Of a stretch of DNA of 64,000 nucleotides, positions 37,428-45,197 are shown piece after piece. The DNA is from Gammaproteobacteria bacterium. GTDB taxonomy: Bacteria; Pseudomonadota; Gammaproteobacteria; Steroidobacterales; JABDKV01. How positions within the stretch are numbered: the stretch's first letter is position 1; each line of letters opens with the position of its first letter. Below the pieces are notes generated by a model. It was not told the DNA's origin and did not search any database. It was given only the letters and a program-made list of their open reading frames with translations. The position numbers and the translations under genes are program-made. The stretch covers positions 1-64,000 of the forward strand of contig JAOTXU010000014.1 in the NCBI GenBank assembly GCA_029862165.1, given 5' to 3'.

Positions 37428-38242
37428 TGGGTCGCCTCGCGCCCGGCCACCAGCATTTTTGCCACCAGATCCTTTGGATTCTTGTCGCGCATCAGTGCGC
37501 TGCCAACCAATGCCAACTGATACCCGGCTTTGGCCACGGCGGCTGCATCCTTCGCCTCACTGAGACCACTTTCAGCAACACGCAGACAATTGGGTGGAAA
37601 TCGATTGGCCAGCGTGATCAAACGCTGGTTCTCAACTTCCTGTGTATCGAGATTGCGTGCGTTGAGGCCAACTAAGACGCGTTTGTTCACACTGACAAAC
37701 GGCACGGCGCGTTGCAAGTCACGCTCGTCAAAGGCTTCCAGCAACACGAACATTCTCGCCTGCGCAGCCGCTTCCAGCATATCCATGATGATGTGGTCGT
37801 CGAGAATCCGAAGGATCAGCAGGACACCACCCGCACCAGCCGCCGCCGCCTCCCACACCTGATAGACGTCGACAATAAAATCCTTGCGCATCGCCGGCAC
37901 ACCCAATGGCCGCAGTTCGGCTGCGATAGCACGCAAGTGTTCCATGTCGCCACCAAAACGTTCCGGTTCAGTCAGCACCGACACTGCCACGGCTCCTGCC
38001 TCGGCATAGCCCACGGCGCGTTGAATCAGATCCGTTTCTGATTCCTGCGATAACTCACCCTGTGACGGTGAAGCTTTTTTGATCTCGGCGATGAGGTCGA
38101 AACCCTCTGTGTTCGGTCTCAATGCTCCCATCTTTGGCATCGCCAGCGCCTCACACACCACAGCGTCCAGTGGTTTGACAGATTTTGCCTGCCACATACG
38201 CGCATGCGATGTATCGCACATGGTTTGCAGAAAACTGTTCAC
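37421..38242 (-). CDS. trpC: Indole-3-glycerol phosphate synthase
   Basis: A 273-residue enzyme. Substrate/catalytic segments seen: LIAEIKKASPSQG, SVLTEPERFGG, RKDFIVDVYQ, VGLNARNLDT and VAESGLSE. TrpC and TrpF are separate here, not fused as in E. coli. GTG start overlaps trpD (GTGA); the first few residues could be lost if a later Met is used. Confidence 0.96.
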   Translation of the reverse strand: MNSFLQTMCDTSHARMWQAKSVKPLDAVVCEALAMPKMGALRPNTEGFDLIAEIKKASPSQGELSQESETDLIQRAVGYAEAGAVAVSVLTEPERFGGDMEHLRAIAAELRPLGVPAMRKDFIVDVYQVWEAAAAGAGGVLLILRILDDHIIMDMLEAAAQARMFVLLEAFDERDLQRAVPFVSVNKRVLVGLNARNLDTQEVENQRLITLANRFPPNCLRVAESGLSEAKDAAAVAKAGYQLALVGSALMRDKNPKDLVAKMLVAGREATQW

Positions 38243-39273
38243 AGGCTCTTTCCAAATGCCTCGATTTTCTCGAGGACTTTGGCCGCGCGCCCGGTATTGA
38301 TGCTTTCTCTGACATGCGCGAGCGAAGAACGCCGACCCTTTGCCATGCCACTAACTTCGAGCATTAAGGCAGCACCGAGGGTCAATGCATCGTAGTGCGC
38401 TCCTAGCTCGCCGCACAATGCAGCGCGCAGCTTCGCCGCATTCTCCGCTGCATCACCGCCGGCCAGTGCTTCTGGTGTGCAGCGATCGAGTTTGTAATCC
38501 GAAGGATCACGTCGCTCTTCAATAACCTGGCCGGGGCGCACGTCGTACAACAGGAATGGTCCAACCGGTGTTGCTTCATCCCAACCCGGTTCACCGTGGA
38601 CAACGAAGACTCGCAGGATGTCCATGCCGGCAAGCGTATCAGCCATTAAACGCGCGACATGCGCGCTAAACGCGCCGATGACAGCATAGGGCGGTCGCGC
38701 CGGATTCGATAATGGGCCCAAAATATTAAACACCGTGCGCACACCCATGGCCGCACGAATCGGCGCAACGGTTTTCATTGCCGGGTGATAAAACGGCGCA
38801 AACAAAAAGGTAAATCCCGTCTCGTCCAGGCACCGAATGGCTGCCTGCTCGTCCAGTGGTAAGGGCAAGCCCAATTCCTCGAGCACATCCGCGCTGCCAC
38901 TTTTACTCGACACTGCCCGGTTGCCGTGTTTGACAACTCGCACACCGCTGGCCGCTGCCAACAACGCCGCCCCGGTAGAAATATTGAGACTGCCGGAACC
39001 GTCTCCACCGGTGCCGACACAATCCACCGCCGGCATGCCATCCGGAATACCCGGATCGACTGCCAGTTCACGCATCGTCGTAGCAAAACCACGAATCTCT
39101 GCAGCGGTTTCGCCTTTTAGCCGTAACGCCACCAGCACACCACCGGCCAACGCTGCCGGCAGGTCCGGATCGGTTAATGCCCGCATCAGGTCTGCAGAAT
39201 TTGACTCGGACAAATCTTTACCATCGAGCAAATCGCTCAGGGCCTGTTTGGCAATTCGGTGTGTCTCACTCAA
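38239..39273 (-). CDS. trpD: Anthranilate phosphoribosyltransferase
   Basis: A 344-residue enzyme transferring phosphoribose from PRPP to anthranilate. Motifs: DCVGTGGDGSGSLNIST (PRPP binding), VKHGNRAVSSKSGSADVLEELG, FAPFYHPAMK and RTVFNILGPLSNP. I place the start at a TTG (39273) overlapping the trpG stop, giving LSETHRIAKQAL and the usual length; the track's ATG 31 codons earlier lies within trpG and gives an atypical basic extension. Confidence 0.94.
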   Translation of the reverse strand: MSETHRIAKQALSDLLDGKDLSESNSADLMRALTDPDLPAALAGGVLVALRLKGETAAEIRGFATTMRELAVDPGIPDGMPAVDCVGTGGDGSGSLNISTGAALLAAASGVRVVKHGNRAVSSKSGSADVLEELGLPLPLDEQAAIRCLDETGFTFLFAPFYHPAMKTVAPIRAAMGVRTVFNILGPLSNPARPPYAVIGAFSAHVARLMADTLAGMDILRVFVVHGEPGWDEATPVGPFLLYDVRPGQVIEERRDPSDYKLDRCTPEALAGGDAAENAAKLRAALCGELGAHYDALTLGAALMLEVSGMAKGRRSSLAHVRESINTGRAAKVLEKIEAFGKSL

Positions 39274-39845
39274 CGCCCGATCTCCATCTGCAGGTAGTTT
39301 CCAAGCAAACGGTCGCCTTGTGGTGTCAGAACACTTTCGGGATGAAACTGAACGCCTTCGACGCACAAACCCCGATGCCGTACTGCCATGATCTCCCCAT
39401 CGGCCGTACGCGCACTGATCTCCAGCTCGTCGGGCAGGTCAACCGCCGCCAATGAATGATATCGCCCCGCCACCAGTGGTAGCCCGATGTCGGCAAAAAC
39501 ACCCTTGCCATCGTGCGTTACGGCCGAGCTTTTACCGTGCATCAGGGTACGCGCGGCATCGACTCGTCCGCCAAATGCCTCGACTATCGACTGGTGACCC
39601 AGACATACGCCAAGCACGGGGACTTTGCCGGCGCAGGCCTGTATCGCGGCGACAGAAATACCGGCATCGGCCGGCCGTCCAGGTCCAGGCGAGATGACCA
39701 GATGACTGAGACCGGTCCGCCAAATTTCATCGACTGCAATCGCATCGTTACGCTGCACATCGACTTCAGCACCCAATAGCCGAAACGCCTGCACAAGGTT
39801 GTAAGTGAATGAGTCGTAGTTATCGATAAGCAGCACGTGCGGCAT
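39270..39845 (-). CDS. trpG: Anthranilate synthase glutaminase component
   Basis: A 191-residue class I glutamine amidotransferase supplying ammonia to TrpE. It has DNYDSFTYNL, the oxyanion loop SPGPGRP, nucleophile Cys in GVCLGHQ and the His/Glu pair in VQFHPES. In many bacteria the subunit is shared with folate synthesis (PabA); no separate pabA is in the window. ATG at 39845 overlaps the trpE stop (TGATG); a GTG one codon earlier is possible. Confidence 0.96.
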   Translation of the reverse strand: MPHVLLIDNYDSFTYNLVQAFRLLGAEVDVQRNDAIAVDEIWRTGLSHLVISPGPGRPADAGISVAAIQACAGKVPVLGVCLGHQSIVEAFGGRVDAARTLMHGKSSAVTHDGKGVFADIGLPLVAGRYHSLAAVDLPDELEISARTADGEIMAVRHRGLCVEGVQFHPESVLTPQGDRLLGNYLQMEIGR

Positions 39846-41233
39846 CACAAGCCCTCGCCTGCAATAACGAGCGCGCGTTGCAGGATTGCACTCTTGGCCA
39901 GGACTTCCTGGTATTCAGTTTCCGGCACACTATCAGAGACAATTCCGGCACCGGCTTGGTAACTGTAATGTCCCTTGTCAAAAACGAGGGTGCGTATCGC
40001 GATGGCCTGGTCCATTCCGCCTCGATGAGCGAAATACCCGACGGTACCACCGTAGAGACCGCGTCGTTGCGGTTCATTCTCGTCGATCAACTCCATTGCT
40101 CTGACTTTGGGGGCGCCGACGAGCGTACCGGCCGGGAATGCAGCGGCAAAAAGATCAAATGCATCATAACCTGGCTCCAGCTCGCCCTGCACACCACTAA
40201 CGATGTGCATCACGTGCGAGTAGCGCTCGATTTTGCGAAACGGTTTGACGTTGATCGTGCCAGGCCTGGCCACCCGACCCAAATCGTTGCGTGCCAGATC
40301 GACCAACATCACGTGTTCAGCACCTTCTTTTGGATCTGCCAGCAGGGCAGCCTCCAGCGCCTGATCCTGCGCCGCGTCAGCGCCACGTGGACGAGTGCCG
40401 GCTATTGGGCGCAACGATGCCTCACCATTTTCGTCCAAACGCACAAGCGCTTCAGGCGACGAACCGGCCACAGCGGAATCACCAAAACGAAAAAAGTACA
40501 TATAGGGAGACGGGTTGAGTAAACGCAGAGCGCGATAGGCATCGAAGGGATCGATATCTGTCTTGCCGGAAAAACAGACCGACAACACAATCTGATAAAC
40601 ATCTCCAGTTGCAATGTAGCCCTGCGCTTTCCTGACCAGTTGCCGGTATTGCTCGGGCTCAAGACTGGCCTGTGGTGCTTCAACTGCCGTTGGGCCACGC
40701 TGTGGTGGCAGTGGCCCGCGCAATGCGTCGATGACTTCCTTGCGCAACGCCTGGCGTTGTCTGTCGCTGCCGTCGTGCAGCAATGCCACCCGCCGGGTCA
40801 GATGATCGAAAACCAGCAATGAAGCCGGTGCGGTGTATGCCGCGTCAGGTACGCGCGGCAATTTGCGCGCGAGATCGGGCAACCGCTCAAACTGCCGCAC
40901 CAGATCGTAGGCCGCCACGCCGACCAGACCGCCCTGAAAAGGCAGGCCTTCGATGAAAGGCCCGGGTTTCGGTGCGCGGGCCAGGGCACCGCGCATTGCG
41001 GCAAGGACACCGTCGCGTCCGGGTGTGAGCTCCTCGGTTTGTCTATTGATTTCTAACTCACCGTCGCGCAAACGCAGGTTCAATGCGTCGCCGAATCCAA
41101 TGAAAGAGTAACGTGCCAGACTGACGCCCCCTTCTACACTTTCCAATAGGAAGTGGGGCGAAAACGGCTCCAATTTGCGAAACGCGGAAACTGGTGTATC
41201 CAGATCAGCTGCTATATCGAACGGTGGCTGCAT
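39845..41233 (-). CDS. trpE: Anthranilate synthase component I
   Basis: A 462-residue chorismate-using enzyme, first of the Trp pathway. The feedback-inhibition motif LLES (residues 29-32) is present, implying allosteric inhibition by tryptophan. The catalytic half shows PSPYMYFFRFGD, IAGTRPRG, EHVMLVDLARNDLGRV and GAPKVRAMELI. It is the first structural gene of trpEGDCFBA and is preceded by a leader peptide and attenuator. Confidence 0.97.
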   Translation of the reverse strand: MQPPFDIAADLDTPVSAFRKLEPFSPHFLLESVEGGVSLARYSFIGFGDALNLRLRDGELEINRQTEELTPGRDGVLAAMRGALARAPKPGPFIEGLPFQGGLVGVAAYDLVRQFERLPDLARKLPRVPDAAYTAPASLLVFDHLTRRVALLHDGSDRQRQALRKEVIDALRGPLPPQRGPTAVEAPQASLEPEQYRQLVRKAQGYIATGDVYQIVLSVCFSGKTDIDPFDAYRALRLLNPSPYMYFFRFGDSAVAGSSPEALVRLDENGEASLRPIAGTRPRGADAAQDQALEAALLADPKEGAEHVMLVDLARNDLGRVARPGTINVKPFRKIERYSHVMHIVSGVQGELEPGYDAFDLFAAAFPAGTLVGAPKVRAMELIDENEPQRRGLYGGTVGYFAHRGGMDQAIAIRTLVFDKGHYSYQAGAGIVSDSVPETEYQEVLAKSAILQRALVIAGEGL

Positions 41234-41255
41234 AATTCAATTTTTTCCGGGCATT

Positions 41256-41341
41256 AAAAAACCCACCCCCGATTGACGGGGATGGGCTGTATCAAGCTTT
41301 GATGCAGTAAGTCTTACCCGCTAACGGGTACAGCCATCCCC
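41256..41341 (-). promoter_or_regulatory. trp operon attenuator (antiterminator and terminator)
   Basis: On the minus strand, CCCATCCCCG-TCAAT-CGGGGGTGGG (41286-41262) forms a 10-pair stem with one G-U pair, followed by TTTTTT (41261-41256): a strong intrinsic terminator just before trpE. Its 5' arm, extended as TACAGCCCATCCCC (41291-41278), can instead pair with GGGGATGGCTGTA (41341-41329) with a single bulge, forming the antiterminator. The upstream arm starts 12 bases after the second Trp codon of the leader, so a ribosome stalled there would leave it free. Confidence 0.88.
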
Positions 41342-41382
41342 TGTGGAAGGCGCCAGCGCCAACCGGTGTTCGGGGGAAGCAT
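41314..41382 (-). CDS. trpL: trp operon leader peptide
   Basis: A 22-codon ORF, absent from the supplied track. It encodes a peptide containing GWRWR, with TGG at codons 8 and 10, and ends TAA inside the region that competes for antiterminator pairing. This matches the design of trp leader peptides: low charged tRNA-Trp stalls the ribosome and favours antitermination. In-frame GTG codons 9 and 18 bases upstream are alternative starts; no strong Shine-Dalgarno is seen for the ATG. Confidence 0.85.
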   Translation of the reverse strand: MLPPNTGWRWRLPQGMAVPVSG

Positions 41383-41406
41383 TCGCGACACGACATTCAC
41401 GCCCCA

Positions 41407-41436
41407 ATTCTTACAGTCATTATCCGGCGTCGTCAA
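41407..41436 (-). promoter_or_regulatory. Likely trp operon promoter
   Basis: TTGACG (41436-41431) followed after 17-18 bases by TAAGAA/AAGAAT with a TG just upstream. A start near 41400 would place the trpL ATG about 18 bases into the transcript. No E. coli-type TrpR operator is visible. Confidence 0.5.
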
Positions 41437-41441
41437 CCAGT

Positions 41442-43280
41442 TTAATCAAGTTGATACATCATGGGCATCAGGAACGAGAAGGCCAGCCACATAATGATGG
41501 TCAGTGGGATGCCGACCCGGAGGAAATCCGAGAACTTGTAGCCACCGGCGCTGAACACTAGCAGGTTGGTCTGGTAGCCCATCGGCGTCGCGAAGCTCAT
41601 GTTTGCGCCAAATAATACGGCCAACACGAACGCTTCCGGCGCGGCACCGATTTCGGTGGCGACGCTGACGGCAATCGGCGTGCCGATGACGGCTGCTGCA
41701 TTGTTCGAGACGACGTTGGTCAGTAACGCGATCAGCAGCATAAGCCCACTCAGCACCATCGGCGTCGGCAAACCAAAGGTCATGGCGACGAACAGGTGCG
41801 CAACAAATTCGGCACCACCGGTCGCCATTAAAGCGACACCCAGCCCCAAACTGGCAACGATTATCAGAATAACCGGGGTGCTGAGAGCGCCGGCCGCATT
41901 ACGCCAGTCCAGACACCGGGTCAGAATCATCAGGGCAACACCAGTCAGCGAACTCACAGAAATTGGCAACAGACCGGTAGCTGCCGAAATTACGACGAAA
42001 GCAATAATGCCCAGCGCCGTATTCGCGCGTTTGGTGTGCGGGAGGTCAGTCGTACCATCGAGCACCAGCATCTGGCCGCCCCGCTTGAGGCCGTTGATGT
42101 GGTCGGGCGAACCCTGAACGAGCAGTACATCGCCCGCGCGCAGCCGTATTTCATCGATCCCGCGCCCGGTATCGACCACATGCGTGCGTGCGCGATGAAT
42201 CGCGAGCGGCACCAAGCGGAAACGCGTCGTAAATCGGGTCGAACGCAGCGTGCGATGGTGCAGCAGCGATCCGCGCGTCACCACAACTTCGGCCAGTTGT
42301 TGTTCCGGTGGCAACGGCGAATCCGGGGTGTCAGGCTGCGGCTGCTCGCTATCGGGTTGATGCAATGTTGCGCCAATTAGTTGCTCGAACTCTTTGAGCA
42401 TCTCGGGTGTGTCGTTGACATAGAGACGATCACCGACCTGCATCACTACCGAAGGCAATTTGGCAACGAACAAGCCCTCACCACGCTGGATGCGAGACAC
42501 CGTCATGCGGTTATCGGTACGGGCAAGCACTTCGGACAGCGTCTTGCCCGTCGCAAAGCTTTCCTCGTTGACATACAACTGCGCGTTAAATATACGCGGT
42601 GATGTATCCTGCATGGGCGCGCGACGCTCCGGCAGCAACCGCGGTGCAATGAGCCACAGGAACAAGATGCCGACGCTGCCGGCAATCAACACCGGTAGGG
42701 TGAAATAAAACATGCTCATCCGGCCCAGACCGAGATCGGCAGCGATGCCCACAACCAGCAAATTGGTAGATGTGCCGATCGTCGTGGCCATGCCACCGAT
42801 CAGCGTGGCCAGACCCATTGGCATGAGGATTTCGGATGGCGCGGTCCGATTGCGCAATGCCACGCTGACCATTATCGGCAACAGCATGACGACGATGGGT
42901 GTGTTGTTCAAAAACGCGCTAAGTGCGGCGGCGACGATGAGCGTTGCCAAAAGAGAAATCTTCGGACGTTCTTTCCAGCCCTTGGACATCAGGATAGCAA
43001 CCGGTCGCAACGCACCGGTCGCCTCCAGACCGCGACCGACTATCAGCAGCGCGGCGATGGTAATGAGCGCTTCGTGACCAAAACCGGCAAAAAAATCGGT
43101 AACCCGTACGGGTACACCATTGCGCTCGTATGGAAAGATCTCGAATACCAGCACCAGTGTTACCAGCACTACGAGACAAGAGCTCTCCAACGGAACGCGG
43201 TCCCGGGTAAACAGGAACAACGCAACGACGGTAAGTAGCAACGCGAAGATCGCGTGTGCATCAGGAATAATCGGTTGCAA
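41442..43280 (-). CDS. SLC13 family permease with two TrkA-C domains
   Basis: A 612-residue transporter of the DASS/ArsB-like fold: an N-terminal helix bundle with AALSAFLNNTPIVVMLLPIM and IGTSTNLLV, then two central RCK_C-type domains (QLYVNEESFATGKTLSEV; FTTRFRLVPLAIHRARTHV), then a second helix bundle containing LTNVVSNNAAAVIGTPIA and SFATPMGYQTN. The two NNT/SNN and TN repeat motifs are the sodium and substrate sites of the family. Substrate (sulfate, dicarboxylate or other anion) cannot be read. The trp promoter starts right after its stop codon. Confidence 0.9.
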   Translation of the reverse strand: MQPIIPDAHAIFALLLTVVALFLFTRDRVPLESSCLVVLVTLVLVFEIFPYERNGVPVRVTDFFAGFGHEALITIAALLIVGRGLEATGALRPVAILMSKGWKERPKISLLATLIVAAALSAFLNNTPIVVMLLPIMVSVALRNRTAPSEILMPMGLATLIGGMATTIGTSTNLLVVGIAADLGLGRMSMFYFTLPVLIAGSVGILFLWLIAPRLLPERRAPMQDTSPRIFNAQLYVNEESFATGKTLSEVLARTDNRMTVSRIQRGEGLFVAKLPSVVMQVGDRLYVNDTPEMLKEFEQLIGATLHQPDSEQPQPDTPDSPLPPEQQLAEVVVTRGSLLHHRTLRSTRFTTRFRLVPLAIHRARTHVVDTGRGIDEIRLRAGDVLLVQGSPDHINGLKRGGQMLVLDGTTDLPHTKRANTALGIIAFVVISAATGLLPISVSSLTGVALMILTRCLDWRNAAGALSTPVILIIVASLGLGVALMATGGAEFVAHLFVAMTFGLPTPMVLSGLMLLIALLTNVVSNNAAAVIGTPIAVSVATEIGAAPEAFVLAVLFGANMSFATPMGYQTNLLVFSAGGYKFSDFLRVGIPLTIIMWLAFSFLMPMMYQLD

Positions 43281-43463
43281 AGGTAATTCGCGAGTTTTTG
43301 CGGCATCCCCATGACCTCACCGTATCGGTTTGGCCGTGCCGCTCGCTGCGCCCTGTAGCCTCTGAATCGACTGTTTAGCATGGACCCGCCGGAACAGGCA
43401 AGGAAATACGCACGGTCCCCTGTGGTGCAGAATTGCTAACTCATTGGTATTGTGGCGACTTTT

Positions 43464-44033
43464 CTAATGCACGCCACGTGATTGACCTCGCTTGCGGCAG
43501 CCCGGGCACACCGTTTTGGTCAGGGACAGTGAATCGTGCATGTAGATATTCTGACACGTCGCACAGCGGGTGAACTGCAGCTCGTCGCCACGGACCAGCG
43601 CGTCCAGCAGAAACCAGGCGCGTTCGAAACAGATACGCCGTGCCGGATGCAGAAGGCAGTACATGTCATAGGCGAGGCAAAAACGTTGGCCGAACTCCAC
43701 TGTAGATTTTGAAAGCAACAATTTGGGTGATTGACCGAGCCGTAACAGAATCAAGCCCGCATCGGCGAAGAGCAGGCCCAGCGTGCTGGATTCGCTCTGA
43801 TGCAGGCCAGTCTTTACGTACACGGAAATCCGTGACGGTGGTTTGCCACGTTGGCGACGCACCTGCATCAATGGCTCTTCCTTGAAATAGGTGGTGTAGA
43901 TTTTTCGTATGCGGTCATCGGAAAGACCGGTGCAGGTTCTGATCGTGCAGGTGCGCGCCTCATAGGCGATCATCCGCATGGCCAATTCAAATTGCGTGCG
44001 TTCACGAGCGTAGCGACTGTCACTGATTCTCAT
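43464..44033 (-). CDS. FlhC-like transcriptional regulator
   Basis: A 189-residue protein resembling FlhC, the DNA-binding partner of FlhD. The helical core (ERTQFELAMRMIAYEARTCTIRTCTGLSDDRIRKIYTTYF) and, near the C-terminus, AWFLLDALVRGDELQFTRCATCQ...CPGC line up with FlhC's zinc-binding region including four Cys. The ATG at 44033 follows AGGGAGGG; the 31 extra residues in the track ORF are dropped. It is divergent from an FlhD-like gene, but no flagellar gene is present, so it may control another regulon. Confidence 0.78.
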   Translation of the reverse strand: MRISDSRYARERTQFELAMRMIAYEARTCTIRTCTGLSDDRIRKIYTTYFKEEPLMQVRRQRGKPPSRISVYVKTGLHQSESSTLGLLFADAGLILLRLGQSPKLLLSKSTVEFGQRFCLAYDMYCLLHPARRICFERAWFLLDALVRGDELQFTRCATCQNIYMHDSLSLTKTVCPGCRKRGQSRGVH

Positions 44034-44342
44034 CCTGGTCCCTCCCTCTCGGACCGAACGTCGGGGTGACGAATTGAAACGCCTGGACCCGCAATCTGTC
44101 CCCACCCTATTTGTTCCAAAATGCACAGATATGCTACGGTCGGGACGAAAATTGTGCGAAATAGTACAATCCAGAGGCCCATTCCTTGGGTTTTGAATGA
44201 TTTAAAATTAGAAAGGATGAATCAAAAAACACTCTATTTCATATAGTTATCAAGAGTGCCATGTTAGATCGCCGATGGCACAATGCAACAAATTCGTGCC
44301 AGTGTCACTGGCACAAAACCAACCACTGCGGAGGAGAGTCTC
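44034..44342. other. Divergent regulatory region between FlhC-like and FlhD-like genes
   Basis: 309 bp with no ORF I can support. It holds an AT-rich core (about 44195-44250, TTGAATGATTTAAAATTAG), an imperfect operator-like repeat ATTGT-N10-ACAAT (44151-44170), and the palindrome at 44296-44314. The arrangement suggests promoters for both genes under shared control, but I cannot place -10/-35 boxes confidently. Confidence 0.5.
44296..44314. promoter_or_regulatory. Perfect 9-bp inverted repeat, possible operator
   Basis: GTGCCAGTG-T-CACTGGCAC. It ends 28 bases before the FlhD-like ATG, upstream of its GGAGGAG ribosome site. It could be a repressor/autoregulatory site or form an RNA hairpin in the 5' leader. 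Confidence 0.55.
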
Positions 44343-44960
44343 ATGCCGGCAAATGATCTCACCGGCAACGTAATCGAGCCGGAATTGGGTCGTCACATCC
44401 TGGCCGAACTTGCGGACCTGAACGCGGACTTCATCAGCCTAATTAAAAGTACTGAATCGTGCATCCATCGACCATCACTGCCCGACGAACAAATCGAACA
44501 ATTACGTGCGTTGAGCAAGCCTGCTGTCCGTCGTTTGACCAATTGCGCATTCGCGCTGTTTGATTTGCGTTTACAAGACGCGGACCTGTGGCGTGCCTTA
44601 GGGGACGGCAAACCACCCAAGGGATTCTCCGTCAATGACGCACTCGGTGGCAACGAGCTACACGGTCCGGTCCGATTATTCACACTGTCGGCGTTGATGT
44701 ATCTGCGGCACTTGTCCGATATCAATCGCTTTTTTGCCAAGCTGAGTTTTGGCGTCTCACCGGAAGTGCTTGAAATCGTCAGCAAGTTAGCCATTAACCA
44801 ACTACGTGAAATCGCAAACCGGTATCCGACCTTGCTTTGCGGCCGGTTTGGACAACACCCACAGGCCTGGACCGATCTTCTGAAACTGGCTAAACGCAAC
44901 GATACCGAACCGATGTTACCGGCCAAGATACTTGGCTATAAGCATCTCTACCAGCAGTAG
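44343..44960 (+). CDS. Protein with two tandem FlhD-like domains
   Basis: A 205-residue protein. Residues about 20-90 (LADLNADF...LPDEQIEQLRALSKPAVRRL...LFDLRLQDADLWRAL) and 115-190 (DINRFFAKLSFGVSPEVLEIVSKLAINQLREIA...LLCGRFGQ) align with each other by eye and with E. coli FlhD, including the motif around FlhD's LVCHFRF. FlhD is normally a single ~116-residue domain that dimerises and binds FlhC. Start chosen at the ATG behind GGAGGAG (44343). Its neighbour is the FlhC-like gene, so a heteromeric regulator is likely. Domain assignment is by eye and needs a profile search. Confidence 0.6.
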   Translation: MPANDLTGNVIEPELGRHILAELADLNADFISLIKSTESCIHRPSLPDEQIEQLRALSKPAVRRLTNCAFALFDLRLQDADLWRALGDGKPPKGFSVNDALGGNELHGPVRLFTLSALMYLRHLSDINRFFAKLSFGVSPEVLEIVSKLAINQLREIANRYPTLLCGRFGQHPQAWTDLLKLAKRNDTEPMLPAKILGYKHLYQQ

Positions 44961-44972
44961 CCGGCTGGCCGA

Positions 44973-45002
44973 GTGGTACCACATTAGGCCCTAATCGATT
45001 AG
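44973..45002. other. Paired perfect palindromes between convergent genes
   Basis: GTGGTACCAC (44973-44982) and CTAATCGATTAG (44991-45002) lie between the FlhD-like gene and rfbG, which end toward each other. No T-run follows, so they are not obvious intrinsic terminators. The remaining bases to 45197 show nothing else clear. Confidence 0.4.
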
Positions 45003-45197
45003 TTACCTCTACCTCGCTTTGTCTGTCAAGGTGGTCGGAGTCTGAGCCGAATAATGAATATTTCCGAGACTGGCGGCCAGGGTAGATCGCCCCAGGTGCA
45101 GCTTATTCTGGTGAAACGACGGGGAGGAAGTACCGGCGAAGTGGCATGACGCTATCGCTTCGGTCAAGCGTTACAACGAGGGCTGGTCTGACGCCCT

